Shown in pieces: positions 48,785 to 59,876 of a stretch of 64,000 bases of DNA. A program made the translations under genes and the position numbers. This DNA is from Homarus americanus (Eukaryota; Arthropoda; Malacostraca; Decapoda; Nephropidae). The stretch is taken from assembly GCF_018991925.1 (NCBI RefSeq), contig NW_024738608.1, forward strand, positions 1,914,187 to 1,978,186, given 5' to 3'. Each line of letters opens with the position of its first letter. The first letter of the stretch is position 1. The notes below the pieces were generated by a model. The model saw nothing but the letters and a program-made list of their open reading frames with translations, searched no databases and was not told the DNA's origin.

Positions 48785-49333
48785 GGATCACCTGAAGAAT
48801 AGACACCCCCACCTTATAACACCTGATGATTAGACACCCCAGCTTATATTACCTGATGATTAGACACCCCAGCTTATATTACCTGATGATTAGACACCCC
48901 AGCTTATATTACCTGATGATTAGACACCCCAGCTTATATTACCTGATGATTAGACACCCCAGCTTATATTACCTGATGATTAGACACCCCAGCTTATATT
49001 ACCTGATGATTAGACACCTTTTACAACTATATGTTACCTAAAATTCTCCCCTTAAAATCTTTCAGGAGTCCGGTATGTTTGACGTCACTTCCGTTAAGTT
49101 AGGTTAGGGTAGTGTAGGCTAGGTTAAATAAGTTTTAATTTACGTTATGTTAGGTTAGATTAAATTAGTGTCTTGTTAGGTTAGGGTTTCAATAGGTTAG
49201 TGTAGGCAAGGTTAAGTTATATTAGATTCGGTTAATGTAGGTTAGGTTAGCATAAGGTTAAGCTAGCATTAGGGTGGGTTAATCTCAAGGTGAATTAAGC
49301 TGTGGTGTCTAATCTTCAGGTGATCCGGTTTAT
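48785..49333. mobile_element. Foldback (TTAGG-core) element with internal 30-bp tandem array
   Basis: It starts GGATCACCTGAAGAATAGAC and ends GTCTAATCTTCAGGTGATCC. From 48827 to 49019 the left arm is multiplied into about seven perfect 30-bp copies of ACCTGATGATTAGACACCCC plus AGCTTATATT. The core contains GTTAGGTTAG-type repeats. Similar GGTTTTATA and GGTTTATA sequences flank the ends and may be an imperfect target duplication. Confidence 0.85.
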
Positions 49334-49419
49334 ATATCAGAGACGTTCCTCTGCTCCCTGACCTGGAGACAAATTAATGAGGGCGATCAGGGAGAGACAA
49401 ATTGAAGACCATGTGAGGG

Positions 49420-50952
49420 AGGTGAGGGAGAGGGAGGTAAAGGCAGGGTGAGGGAGGTTGAGGCAGGGTGAGGAAGGTTAAGGCAAAGTGAGGGAGGTTG
49501 AGGCAGGGTGAGGGAGGTTAAGGCAGGGTGAGGGAGGTAAAGGTAAAGTGAGAGAGGTTGAGGCAGGGTGAGGAAGGTTAAGGCAGGGTGAGGGAGGTTA
49601 AGGCAGGGTGGGGAGGTTGAGGCAGGGTGAGGAGGTTGAGGCAGGGGTGAGGGAAGTTAAGGCAGGGTGAGGAGGGTTAAGGCAGGTTAAGGCAGGGGGG
49701 AGGGAAGGTGAAGGCAGGGTGAGGCAGGGTGAGGGGGTTAAGCAGGGTGAGGGAAGGAGGAAAGAAGGCAGGTGAGGGAGGTTAAGTTGAGGTGAGGCAG
49801 GAGGGAAGTTAAGGCAGGTGAGGGAGGAGCAGGGTGAGGAAGGTTAAGGCAGGTTGAGGGAAGTTAAGGCAAGGTTAGGGCAGGGTGAGGAAGGTTAAGG
49901 CAGGTTGAGGGAAGTTAAGGCAGGTGAGGGAGGTTAAGGGGAGAGGTTAAGGCAGGGTTCTGAGCAGGTTTAAGGCAGGGTGAGGAAGGTTAAGGGGTGA
50001 GGGAGTTAAGGCAGGGTGAGGGAGGAGGAGGTTAGTGGGGAAGGTTAAGGCAGGTTGAGGGAAGTTAAGGCAGGGTGAGGGAGGTTAAGGCAGGGAGGAG
50101 GTTAAGGCAGGGTGGGAGAGGTTAAGGAGGGTGAGGAGGTTAAGGGTTAAGGGGGTTGAGGGGTAGAGGGAGGTTAGGGCAGGGTGAGGAAGGTTAAGGC
50201 AGGTTAAGGCAGGAGGAGGCAGGTTAAGGCAGTTAAGGCAGGGTGAGAAAGGCAGGGTGAGGAGGTTGAAGGTAGGGTGAGGGAGGTTAAGGCAGGGGAG
50301 GGAGAGGATTAGGGAGGTTAAAGGCAGGTGGGGAAGGTTAAGGTAGGGTGAGGGGAGGAGGTTAAGGCAGGGTGAGGGTGGGTGGGGAGGGTGAGGGAGG
50401 TTAAGGCAGTGAGGGAGGTTAAGGTAGGGTGAGGGGAGGGCCAGGGGGAGGGGAGGTTAAGGCAGGGTGAGGGAGGTTAAGGCAGGGAGGGGAGGTTAAG
50501 TCAGGAGGAGGTAAGGCAGGGTGAGGGAGGTTAAGGCAGGGTGAGGGAGGTTAAGGCAGGGGTGAGGGAGGTTAAGGTGAGGGGAGGGAGGGCAGAAGGT
50601 TAAGGCAGGTTGAGGGAAGTTAAGGCAGGGTGGAGGAGGTTAAGGCAGGGTGAGGGAGGTTAAGGCAGGGTGGGAGGAGGTTAAGGCAGGGTGAGGGGAG
50701 GCTTGAAGGCAGGGTGAGGGTGGTTAAGGAGGTTAAGGTAGGTGAGGGAGTAAGCTAAGGCAGGAGGTGAGGAAGGTTAAGGTAGGGGTGAGGGAGGTTA
50801 AGGGTGAGGGAGGTTAAGGCAGGTGAGGGAGGTTAAGGCAGGGTGAGGGAGGTTCAGGTAGGGTGAGGGAGGTTAAGGCAGAGGAAGGTTAAGGGGCCAG
50901 GGGAGGTTTAGTGACAGGTGAGGGAGCAGGGTGAGGGAAGGTTAAGGCAGCC
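49420..50952. repeat. 20-bp G-rich satellite (GTTAAGGCAGGGTGAGGGAG)
   Basis: About 75 copies, regular at 49430-49620 and heavily rearranged after that. The plus strand is almost free of C and has frequent GGG runs, so it is G-quadruplex-prone. The following 50953-51175 is unique with nothing recognised. Confidence 0.94.
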
Positions 50953-51177
50953 TCTGCTGCCAGCCTGATTAATACACCTAATGACGCGCTACCAATCACC
51001 GTTGGTCATTAACACCACCTTTCCAGCGGCATTGACCTTTGACCAGGTCAGTTGGGGGTTGGTTCATTTCAGGGTCTCCTCAGAGGTCAGATCAGGTCAC
51101 GTCATCAGGAGGTCCAAAAGCCAAATTGATGAACGGACGGAAGCTTTAGGAGAGGGGCCAAACATTCGATACAGTGG

Positions 51178-51635
51178 TGGGTGATGAGGTGGTGACGGGT
51201 GGTGGTGGGTGGTGGTGGGTGGTGAGTGGGGGTGGGTGGGTGGTGACGGTGGTGAGTGGGGTGGGTGGGTGATGAGGGGTGGTGACGGTGGTGGTGGCGG
51301 GTGGTGACGGTGGTGGTGACGGTGGTGGGTGGGGGTGAGGGGTGGTGAGGGGGGTGAGGGTGGTGGGTGAGGGGGGTGGTGGTGGTGGTGGGTGGTGGGT
51401 GGTGGTGAGTGGTGGGTGGGTGGGTGGTGGGTGGTGGGTGTGGGTGGGTGGTGGTGGGGGTGGGTGTGGGTGGGTGGTGGTGAGGGGTGGTAACGGGTGG
51501 TGGTGGGTGGTGAGGGGTGGGGGTGGTGGTGGTGAGGGTCTTGTGGTGGGTGGTGTTAGGGGTGTAATGGGTAGTGGTGGGTGGTGTTAAGGGTGTAATG
51601 GGTAGTGGTGTGAGGTGTGGTGGTGAGGGTGTGGT
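51178..51635. repeat. (GGT/GGGT)n G-rich array
   Basis: GGTGGTGGGTGGTGAGGGGTG-like units. Gly/Val/Trp-rich frames are artefacts. Strong G-quadruplex potential. Confidence 0.92.
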
Positions 51636-51698
51636 AGCATTAAGGTGAGTTAATCTTCAGATGAAAATAATCTGGGGTGTCTAATCTTCAGGTGATCC
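51636..51698. mobile_element. Foldback element, right arm only
   Basis: GAGTTAATCTTCAGATGAAA, then GGTGTCTAATCTTCAGGTGA and TCC. The left arm is absent; the G-rich array occupies its place. Confidence 0.65.
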
Positions 51699-51939
51699 TT
51701 GTGTTGTGGTCAGAGGGTATTGGACGCTGCTGCTGCTTCTCCTCCAGGGTGGTCGGGTCACGTCGGGTCCATTAGCGGGTGTTAGTCACGGTGAGGAGGT
51801 GGCGGCGGTAGTCGGGAGGTGGTGCTGGTGTGTTGTGGTCGGGAGGAAGTAGTGGTGGTAATGGTCGGGAGGAAGTGATGGGGTGGTGGTGGTGGGGGTC
51901 TCTCTAGCACGTATGAAGGAGAGAGATTATTGAGACGCA

Positions 51940-51949
51940 TACACACACA

Positions 51950-51992
<43 letters not shown>

Positions 51993-52200
51993 ACACACAG
52001 TCCAACTAATACACAAATATACAGAGAGATTGTGAGAGGAGAGACACTGTATGAGGCGAGAGACAGAGAGATAGCGAGAGGAGAGAAACTGCAAGAGAGA
52101 ACAGGCAGTGAGAATGAGAGATAGAGAGAGAGAGAGAGAGAAAGGGGGGGCAGAGAGAATGTGAGAAGAGAGAAACAGAGAAGAGGAGGAGGACGAGTTG
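51940..52200. repeat. (CA)n and GAGAGA-rich tract
   Basis: CA run at 51942-51999, then imperfect GAGAGACAGAGA. The stretch 52201-52635 is unique with no gene. Confidence 0.9.
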
Positions 52201-52639
52201 AAGTAGAAACCAGGAGGCGTAGAAGAGAGAGGGGGAGGAAGATAGACCAATAGAAGGGAAGGGGAGGGATCAAACTGCAGAAGGGAGATAAAGGGAGAAT
52301 ATAGAAAAGACGGGAGGATTAGAAGCCCAGATCTGTTTACAAGTCAGTACCGCCTCGCCACACTAAACAGATCTCCACCTTCCTGAACACGACTGGTAGA
52401 TTAAGGTCCTCAAACTATTCCCCCAGTTTACCCACACCCTGCCACTCTCACCCTCTCACCCTTTGTCCTCTCGCCCCTTTTTACCCCCTTTGTATTCTCC
52501 CTTAAATCGCCCTCCGCCCTTTGTCACGTCACGCGCTCCAAGCCTCTTTAGGAACGTTTTAGTGTCGCTAGATACGTTTGTTATAGTCTTAGCTACAACG
52601 TTTGGGGTGGTGATGGTGGTGAGGGAGGGAAGGGTTTGT

Positions 52640-52815
52640 GTATAGTCTGTGTGTATGTGTGTGTTTGTTTGTGTGTGTGTGTCTGTGTTTATCTATTTGT
52701 ATGTCTGTGCTTGTTTATACGTGTATTTGATCTTGTTTATATGTGTGTGTGTGTGTGTGTGTGTGCTTGGATAACTAAAACAAAATCTTTAAACACACAC
52801 AAACACACACACGTT
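52640..52815. repeat. GT/TTTGT repeats, (GT)n and (CA)n
   Basis: GT-rich at 52648-52690, (GT)n at 52743-52765 and CACA at 52795-52812. Confidence 0.9.
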
Positions 52816-52980
52816 GAATTAAATCATAAAACCAAGATAACATAACTCAATGCTATCCTATCTCACCTACCTGGCAGATTATATTACAGCCAGCCAGGTA
52901 CTCTTATCAAAGGCTTCATAAACATCAAAGAAACGCCAGTAGCTTATGTTGTTATGGTGTCTTATGGGTGTTTTGAAGGG

Positions 52981-53248
52981 GGTCCGGACAAAAGCCCTCT
53001 GGACAAAACCCCCTCAGTTAAAGTGCAAAGTAGGCCAAAAGCCCCTCAGTTAAAGTACAAAATAGGTTAGGTTCCTGAACTGTAAACTGTAAATTATAAA
53101 GAATAAAAATAATGATATAAGAGCCGGAGGGCTCTTGGCTTTTGTCCGGATGATTTTGTCCCAGGAGTTTTTGTTGGGGGTATTTTGTCCGAGGGGGGCT
53201 TTTGTCCGGGGGTTTTTAGTCCGTGGGAGCTTTTGTCCTACGCTCGTC
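52981..53248. mobile_element. Foldback element with GGACAAAAGC inverted repeats and 8-bp duplication
   Basis: The left arm carries GGACAAAAGCCC and GGACAAAACCCCC. The right arm carries the complements GGGCTTTTGTCC and GGGGGTATTTTGTCC several times. The element is flanked by TTGAAGGG at 52973-52980 and 53249-53256, a perfect 8-bp direct repeat consistent with a target-site duplication. The AT-rich core has no open frame. Non-autonomous; superfamily not known. Confidence 0.75.
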
Positions 53249-53518
53249 TTGAAGGGTCCGTTGCCTTACCTTAACACTGTGACCTACCTGAGGTGGTCAA
53301 CTGGTATTCCTGGTGAGACATAGGCCACAGTGTTGTGTGTTTGTCACTGGTCGAGAGTTTCATAATTTAGAACTTGGGTGATGGATACAGTTTAGGTTAA
53401 TTGATGAATAATGAAAGTATTATTCATGTATTATTATGCTCGTGAAAAGTGAAAGATTGATAGGTATATATTATGACGATTCTCTTCATTATTTCTTTAA
53501 TATATCCGTGTTCGTATT

Positions 53519-54056
53519 TCTACATACATACATACATACATACATACATACACTATTCCCAAAATATTCCCCCAAAAGCTATGACAAAATATTTAAGCCC
53601 AGTAACCTGTCACCTTTTGAGTCCTCCATTGTACTTAACACAAGGCCCTCAACCCAAGGCCCTCACCTACACACTCCCTCTGATGGCTGTTCTGTATAGG
53701 GAGATAGGGACGGGGGAGGGAGAGAAGAGGGATGAGAGGTGGGAAGGGGAGATGAAAGGATGGGTTGAGAGAGTGAGTGAGTGAGGGAGAGGGGGAGAGG
53801 GGAATAAGAGGGATTGAGAGGTGTTATGGAAGGGTTTAAGGAGGAGAGAGGGAGAGAGAGAGAGGTTAAAGAATGGGAGGAAGACAAGATGAGAGTATAT
53901 GAGAAGAGTGAGATGTTGGAAAGAGAGATGAGAGGACGAGGGAGAGAGGAAGAGGGAGAAACGTTGGCAACAGGTGAGAGAAAGTTAGTGTAGAGAGAGG
54001 AGGGGGAGGAAGAGTGAGAGGAGGAATGTGAAGTGAGGAGAGGAGAATTGAAACGA
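53519..54056. repeat. (CATA)n and GAGAGG-rich tract
   Basis: CATA repeats at 53520-53550. An imperfect purine-rich tract runs from 53695 to 54055. Between them is unique DNA. No gene was recognised. Confidence 0.8.
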
Positions 54057-54066
54057 AGGGTCATGG

Positions 54067-54207
54067 TGTGTGTGTGTGTGTGTGTGTGTGTAAGGATCAC
54101 TAGAATGTGTAAGAGTTCTCAGGTCAGGTACAAGCAATCAAGTTTACAAACAACAACATTAAACGCACAACACAACACGACAAACAGTCACCATTTACTG
54201 CAGGTGA

Positions 54208-54246
<39 letters not shown>
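54067..54246. repeat. (GT)n and (CA)n, inverted pair
   Basis: (GT)n at 54067-54091 and (CA)n at 54210-54245 with about 118 bp between. The stretch 54247-54955 is unique with nothing recognised. Confidence 0.92.
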
Positions 54247-54250
<4 letters not shown>

Positions 54251-54957
54251 AACGTATCCCCACTAGCAGGAGACAAACAAATCAATAAAAGCGGACACGA
54301 GACCCTCACAGATAGCAGATGACTCGATAAAATGAGCAGGAAATGGGATGGAGGAAACGTGGACATGGTATAGGGACACGGCACATCCAGCTCCACAAAG
54401 TATAGGAAATTCCCCTTAATATCCATCGTTGTATAATATTGTAGGAAATAGGACATGTCAGATAGTATCCTTCGTGTTTAGGAAATGTGGTATGTATCTA
54501 TGCAAGACACAGGAAACGCCGTAACGCTATGGTTCAGTACTGTAAGAGATGAGGACATGGTAAATAGAGGCTCCTCCATGTCCTAAAAGCAGTGTTGGCA
54601 AAAAAAATACAACCGCATGTCTTAGTAACTATAACATTCTCCGGGTACACGGAAATGCCTCATGTCCTGTATACCCATTTCACCACAACAACTTAAACCA
54701 TCGGAAAACAACTCAGGAAATGGTACATGTCCATATTAAAGCGACACTAGATATTACAACGGACAGGGCAACATTGTTCTCCAGTGACATAAAACGTGAC
54801 TTGTCCATAAACAAAGTCTATAGGCGAACAGGAGAAGAAATAAAAGAGGTGAAAGAGTATAATTAAGAAAGGAATGCATAGATGGATGATAATAAATAAA
54901 GACAATAATGGAATGGAGAAGAGGAAGAAGTGAGAAGTGTTGGGAGAAGGCGGAGGG

Positions 54958-55212
54958 AGAGAAGATAGAATGGTAGACAGATAAATAGATAGATAAACAG
55001 GTAGATTGGTAGGTAGACAGATAGATAAACAGGTAGATTGGTAGGTAGACAGATAGATAAACAGGTAGATTGGGAGGTAGACAGATAGATAAACAGGTAG
55101 ATTGGTAGGTAGACAGATAGATAAACAGGTAGATTGGTGGACAAATAGTTATGGAAATAAACTGGTAGAATGGAATGGTAGATAGACAGAATCTCAGAAA
55201 TAGGTTGAGAAT

Positions 55213-55269
<57 letters not shown>

Positions 55270-55270
55270 A
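54958..55270. repeat. 32-bp minisatellite and (GA)n
   Basis: Five copies of GATAGATAAACAGGTAGATT plus GGTAGGTAGACA, then (GA)n at 55206-55268. Confidence 0.93.
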
Positions 55271-55379
55271 GTCCGGGGCCTCCCTGGTGTCGACATGACA
55301 GAGAACAGAATCCATTTACCTTCAACACAATCACCGAGGAGAGTCACCTGAGACCTTACACGAGTAAAACACGCTGGTG

Positions 55380-55575
55380 TTCGTGTGCCTGTCTGTCTGT
55401 GGGCCTGTTGGTGCATCTGTCTGCCTATGGGTGTCTGTCTCTGTCTGTTTATGTGTTTCTGTCTGTTGGTGTGTGTTTATGTATGCATGTCTGTCTGTAG
55501 GTGTGTGTGTGTGTGTGTGTGTATGTGTGTGTGTGTGTGTGTGTATGTGTGTGTGTGTGTGTGAGCGAGCGAGCG
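55380..55575. repeat. TGTCTGTCTG repeats, (GT)n, (GAGC)n
   Basis: CTGT-type imperfect repeats to 55500, (GT)n to 55562, then GAGCGAGCGAGC. The segment 55576-55918 is unique. Confidence 0.9.
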
Positions 55576-55917
55576 AGTAACACCAGCAGGTGCGACAACG
55601 ACACAGATGTATCAACAGGTGCGCCAGCGAGACAGGTGTGTGACCAGACCAGGACACACTCGGTCATCCACTGTCCAAAGACAAACATACACACTGACGC
55701 CCAGGTACAGTACAATACTATGACTTATAATATATCTACTATAATTATACTGTGGTGACGTAGCTGAGTATATACTGATAAATGAGGAATAAGTTTTACT
55801 GTGTTGATAATTGTAAATATAATTCATAATAAACTAACGGGGGTAAACATAACACACACATTGACATTTTGAGGCAACGCAGGATATCGGTAAATAAAAA
55901 TAAATAAATAACTGCAA

Positions 55918-56040
<123 letters not shown>

Positions 56041-56524
56041 GCCTCCATGAATCCTGGAGGTAATGAAATTTGAATATTCACGTTTATCCGTCAACATCTA
56101 AATTACAAGTTATATCGCATGCGACCTGTGGGGAGGATGGCGGCGTGCAGCAACCCACCTCTACTGTTTCCAGAAAAAGACGGCTTGTTTACAATGTTCC
56201 TCGACACAAAAACTGAGTAAACTGATTTGAATTTATTTTTTTTATCAGTATTAGCTGTTAGTTTTTATGTAGGAAATAATGGAGTTACTGTATTTTGTTA
56301 TTTAAATATAATGCTCGTATTTAAAAGACTTTGATCAACTCCTCGTGCACTGGTTAATAATCTTATATGAAATACTTGCCTTACTTTTTATAACCAATAC
56401 GCGACTTAGCATTTGGTAAGTACATAGATCTCTCTTTAAAAATGTGTAATTAATGATTTGCTAATTAAAACTATGAGCTCTATTGTATCACGTCTAGTTA
56501 GCTCCCGAGGGATAATTATCAGAT

Positions 56525-57490
56525 ATGGCCAGTGCTATGTGTGGTCTGGGGTGTGAGAGTTTGTTGGCCAAGCTGGAGATGGTCACGTTGAAGAACCTGA
56601 AATTAAAGGAAGAGATGGCGAGGATGAAATTAAAGGAAGAGATGGCGAGGTTGAAGGAAGAGGCAAGACAAGGAAAGCCCGTGTCTGACGATAACTCAGA
56701 CGAGTGGAAGGTTGTGAGGAGAGGGAAGACCAAACTGGTGATGAGAAAACACACCAAGGATACGTCAACAACGACATCAACAGCTAAGTGTACCAACTCG
56801 TTCAGTCCCTTGATAGACGAATTGGACGTTAGTACAGTGATAGACGAATTGGACGTTAGTACAGTGATAGACGAATTGGACGTTAGTACAGTGATAGACG
56901 AATTGGACGTTAGTACAGTGATAGACGAATTGGACGTTAGTACAGTCAGGGACAGGGCTGACAAGGAAGTTATAAAAACTTTAATTGTTGGTGACTCACA
57001 GGTAAGGTGCTTGGACAGGGCTTTTTGTTGTAAAAACAAAAATAGGATGAGGGTGTGTTTGCCAGGAGCTGGGGTGGGGGATATAATTGACAGGATGGAC
57101 AATATCTTGTCTGGTAATGGGAACAAACCCATTATCTGCCTCAGTTCAGGAGGCAATGATATTGGCCGGTGTAGGAGCGAGGAGCTTCTTGATAAGTTCA
57201 AGGCAGCTATAGATCGCATTAGGACTAGGGGAGGGTTCCCTATCATATGCTGTGTCCTGCCTAGGAGAGTTGGCAGTGAATGGTTGTCAAGGGCGGTTGG
57301 TGTCAACGACCGTCTTGACAGATATTGCAAGTCAATATCAGTCCCATTCATTGACAACTGGGACAACTTCTACGGCAGAAGGGACCTTTATGCTAGGGAT
57401 GGGGTGCACCTGTCTAGGGATGGGGTGGCAACCCTGGCTGGGTCTCTCGAGAGGGCAGTTCAAAGGATATCGAAGCCTTTAAACTGCTAG
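56525..57490 (+). CDS. LINE ORF1 protein with SGNH/GDSL esterase domain
   Basis: A 321-residue intact frame. Residues 10-48 form a Lys/Glu-rich coiled-coil with a short internal repeat (KLKEEMAR). Residues 97-141 are five perfect tandem copies of the nonapeptide IDELDVSTV, encoded by a 27-bp repeat at 56813-56947. Residues 150-315 are the SGNH hydrolase fold: block I GDS (Ser158), block II GAGVGD (181-186), block III GGND (209-212) and block V DGVHLS (Asp292, His295). All catalytic positions are present. In CR1 and fish L2-like elements this ORF1 type binds nucleic acid and has lipid-esterase activity; its part in retrotransposition is not settled. The ATG at 56525 is the first in frame and precedes the coiled-coil. 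It stops 27 bases before the ORF2 frame opens. Confidence 0.88.
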   Translation: MASAMCGLGCESLLAKLEMVTLKNLKLKEEMARMKLKEEMARLKEEARQGKPVSDDNSDEWKVVRRGKTKLVMRKHTKDTSTTTSTAKCTNSFSPLIDELDVSTVIDELDVSTVIDELDVSTVIDELDVSTVIDELDVSTVRDRADKEVIKTLIVGDSQVRCLDRAFCCKNKNRMRVCLPGAGVGDIIDRMDNILSGNGNKPIICLSSGGNDIGRCRSEELLDKFKAAIDRIRTRGGFPIICCVLPRRVGSEWLSRAVGVNDRLDRYCKSISVPFIDNWDNFYGRRDLYARDGVHLSRDGVATLAGSLERAVQRISKPLNC

Positions 57491-57519
57491 GGGAACATGT
57501 GGGCAAGGGGGTGGAGTAG

Positions 57520-58503
57520 ACTGCAGTGGGAGCGGGTAAACAAAGTAAAAGATTACAGGGAAATAGTGTTAGGAATGATGACAAAACTAAACTAGACAGG
57601 GAGTTAAAACCTAAACGCGGTAAAGAGAGGACTCAGAACACGACTAACTTAAATGTCTACTACACGAACAGTAGAAGTATGAGAAATAAAATGAATGATA
57701 TTAGGGCCTTGGTATGTACCGAAAAAATCGATATAATAACATTCACTGAAACATGGATCAACCTAGACTCACATGAGTTACCGGTCGAATACCAAATTGC
57801 GGGTTACGAATTGTTCCATACCGATAGGCAGACCAGGAAAGGAGGCGGAGTAGCAATCTATGTCAGGGATAATCTGAAGTGTGAAATAAATAAGGAAATA
57901 AAAACTGAGAAGAATACAGAAACAATTTGGATAGAATTAATCGACGGTAGGGAAAAATTAATCATAGGAGTAATATATAGACCTCCCAATCTTGATAGAG
58001 TTAACGAGCGACTTATCTGGGATGAAATGCGCAGGGCTTCCATACACAACAAAGTCTGTATAGTAGGCGATTTTAACCTTGGCCAAATAGATTGGACTGA
58101 CCTTATGGGTAACTCAGTATCAGAGGATTTCCTCGAAACGATCCAGGACTGTTTCCTAAGTCAACATATAACCGAACCCACCAGGGGTAATAATATACTC
58201 GATTTAGTTCTGTCGAACAGAGAAAACCTCATTAGCAATGTCGAGGTAGGGAACGGACTTGCAAACAGCGATCACAAAGAAATTAGATTCCAGTTAGATT
58301 TTCAGGTCAGACGTAAGGAAAATTCCATTAAAGTCCCAGATTTCAGAAGGGCAAACTTTGATAATGTAAAGAGGCAGCTGAGAGAGGGGGTGTCGCGCTT
58401 GGGCGTGAACCTGACAGATGACACCGACCTGATAACGAGATCTGAGATTGTAGAGTTCCAGGACAATTTAAATAATGAGTTACTTAATGCACAAAGGAGG
58501 ACA
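57520..58503 (+). pseudogene. LINE ORF2, endonuclease part (frame 1)
   Basis: Apurinic-like endonuclease (exonuclease-endonuclease-phosphatase fold) that nicks target DNA for target-primed reverse transcription. Counting from the GTG at 57526, visible motifs are YTNSRS (Asn48), TETW (Glu75), GGGVAIYV, YRPPN, GDFN (Asp182, Asn184) and SDH (248-250), so the active site is complete. The frame opens after a TAG at 57517 with no ATG before the domain. The first ATG lies inside it (near 57679), so either a start codon has been lost or ORF2 uses reinitiation or a non-ATG start. A one-base deletion near 58500-58504 shifts frame, and translation would stop at 58551. Confidence 0.85.
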
Positions 58504-59876
58504 TACCATACAAAAAACTCAGATCAGACAACAATGACCCTAAATGGATAAATAATTATTTAAAGAGCATTATTGGCCAAAGGCAGGCTATAGGTAGAAG
58601 GATAAACCGTGGCGAAATTTACCTCCGGGAGTATTACAAGGTATTGGCCGGTAGGGTTAAGACCGAGATAAGAAAAGCAAAGAGGAATAATGAACTGAAG
58701 ATAGCAAGGGAGGCGAAGACAAACCCTAAAGGATTCTACCAAATGTATCAAACTAAATCACGAGATAAGATTGGACCAATACTATCAGATACCGGCGAGC
58801 TAACTGATAACGACGGAGAAATGAGCAATAATCTGAATAAATATTTTTCAACAGTTTTCACCACCGAAAATTTAAACATGATACCCGAGGCTCCGGGTCT
58901 ATTCAGAGATAGTGAAGAAAACAAATTAAGCGAGATAGTAGTGACTAGTAACGATGTTAGTAAGCAAATAGACAAACTAAAGCCTAATAAGTCACCTGGT
59001 CCCGATGAGATATTTGCCAGAGTATTAAAGGAATGTAAGGAAGAGCTTAGTATGCCCTTAGCAAAGTTGTTTAACATGTCATTAAAAACAGGTGTAGTAC
59101 CAGAATCCTGGAGGATAGCGAATGTAATACCGATTTTCAAGAAGGGGGATAGATCACTATCCTCTAACTACCGCCCAATCAGTCTAACATCAATAGTAAG
59201 CAAATTACTAGAATCAATCATTTCAAACTCTTTTCGAAACCACCTGGAGAAGCACAAGTTGATCAATGATTCCCAACATGGCTTCACAAGCGGGCGTTCA
59301 TGTCTAACTAATCTATTAACATTCTTTTCATCAGTTTTCGAATCGGTGGACGAGGGGCACAATTATGATGTGGTATATCTCGACTTTAGCAAAGCCTTCG
59401 ACAGAGTCCCCCACGAAAGACTAATTAGAAAGGTCGAAGCGCATGGCATCAAAGGTAATATCCTTAAATGGATTAGGGCGTGGTTACGGGACAGGAAACA
59501 GCGAGTGAGCATAAGCGGCACTAAATCGCATTGGAGCAACGTCACTAGTGGAGTTCCCCAAGGCTCGGTATTTGGACCATTATTATTTATTATATACATA
59601 AACGACATAGATATCGGCATAGACAGCAACATAAGTAAATTTGCTGATGACACTAAAATAGGACATGTAATTAAATCTGACGAGGACTCTGCAAAACTAC
59701 AGGAAGATCTAAACAAATTTTTCGAATGGTCGGAAAAATGGCAGATGAAATTCAATGTGGACAAATGTAAAGTACTCAGTATAGGAGATGTAAACAGGGA
59801 AACCAAGTTACCAGATGAACAACGATGCCATTGTGGAATCCGACTGAGAGAGAGATTTAGGAGTAATGATAAGTAG
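58504..59876 (+). pseudogene. LINE ORF2, reverse transcriptase part (frame 3)
   Basis: Continues ORF2 after the first frameshift; the first ATG in this frame is at 58644 but is not a natural start. Counting from that Met: SPGPDEI (117-123), NYRPISL (175-181), palm motif A YLDFSKAFD (245-253, Asp247), motif B GVPQGS (303-308) and motif C FADD (333-336). All three catalytic aspartates are present. Nucleotide identity with the copy at 1-1354 is high across this part. A one-base insertion near 59800-59806 (AAGTTACC against AGATACC in the other copy) shifts frame again, ending this segment at 59876. Confidence 0.88.
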
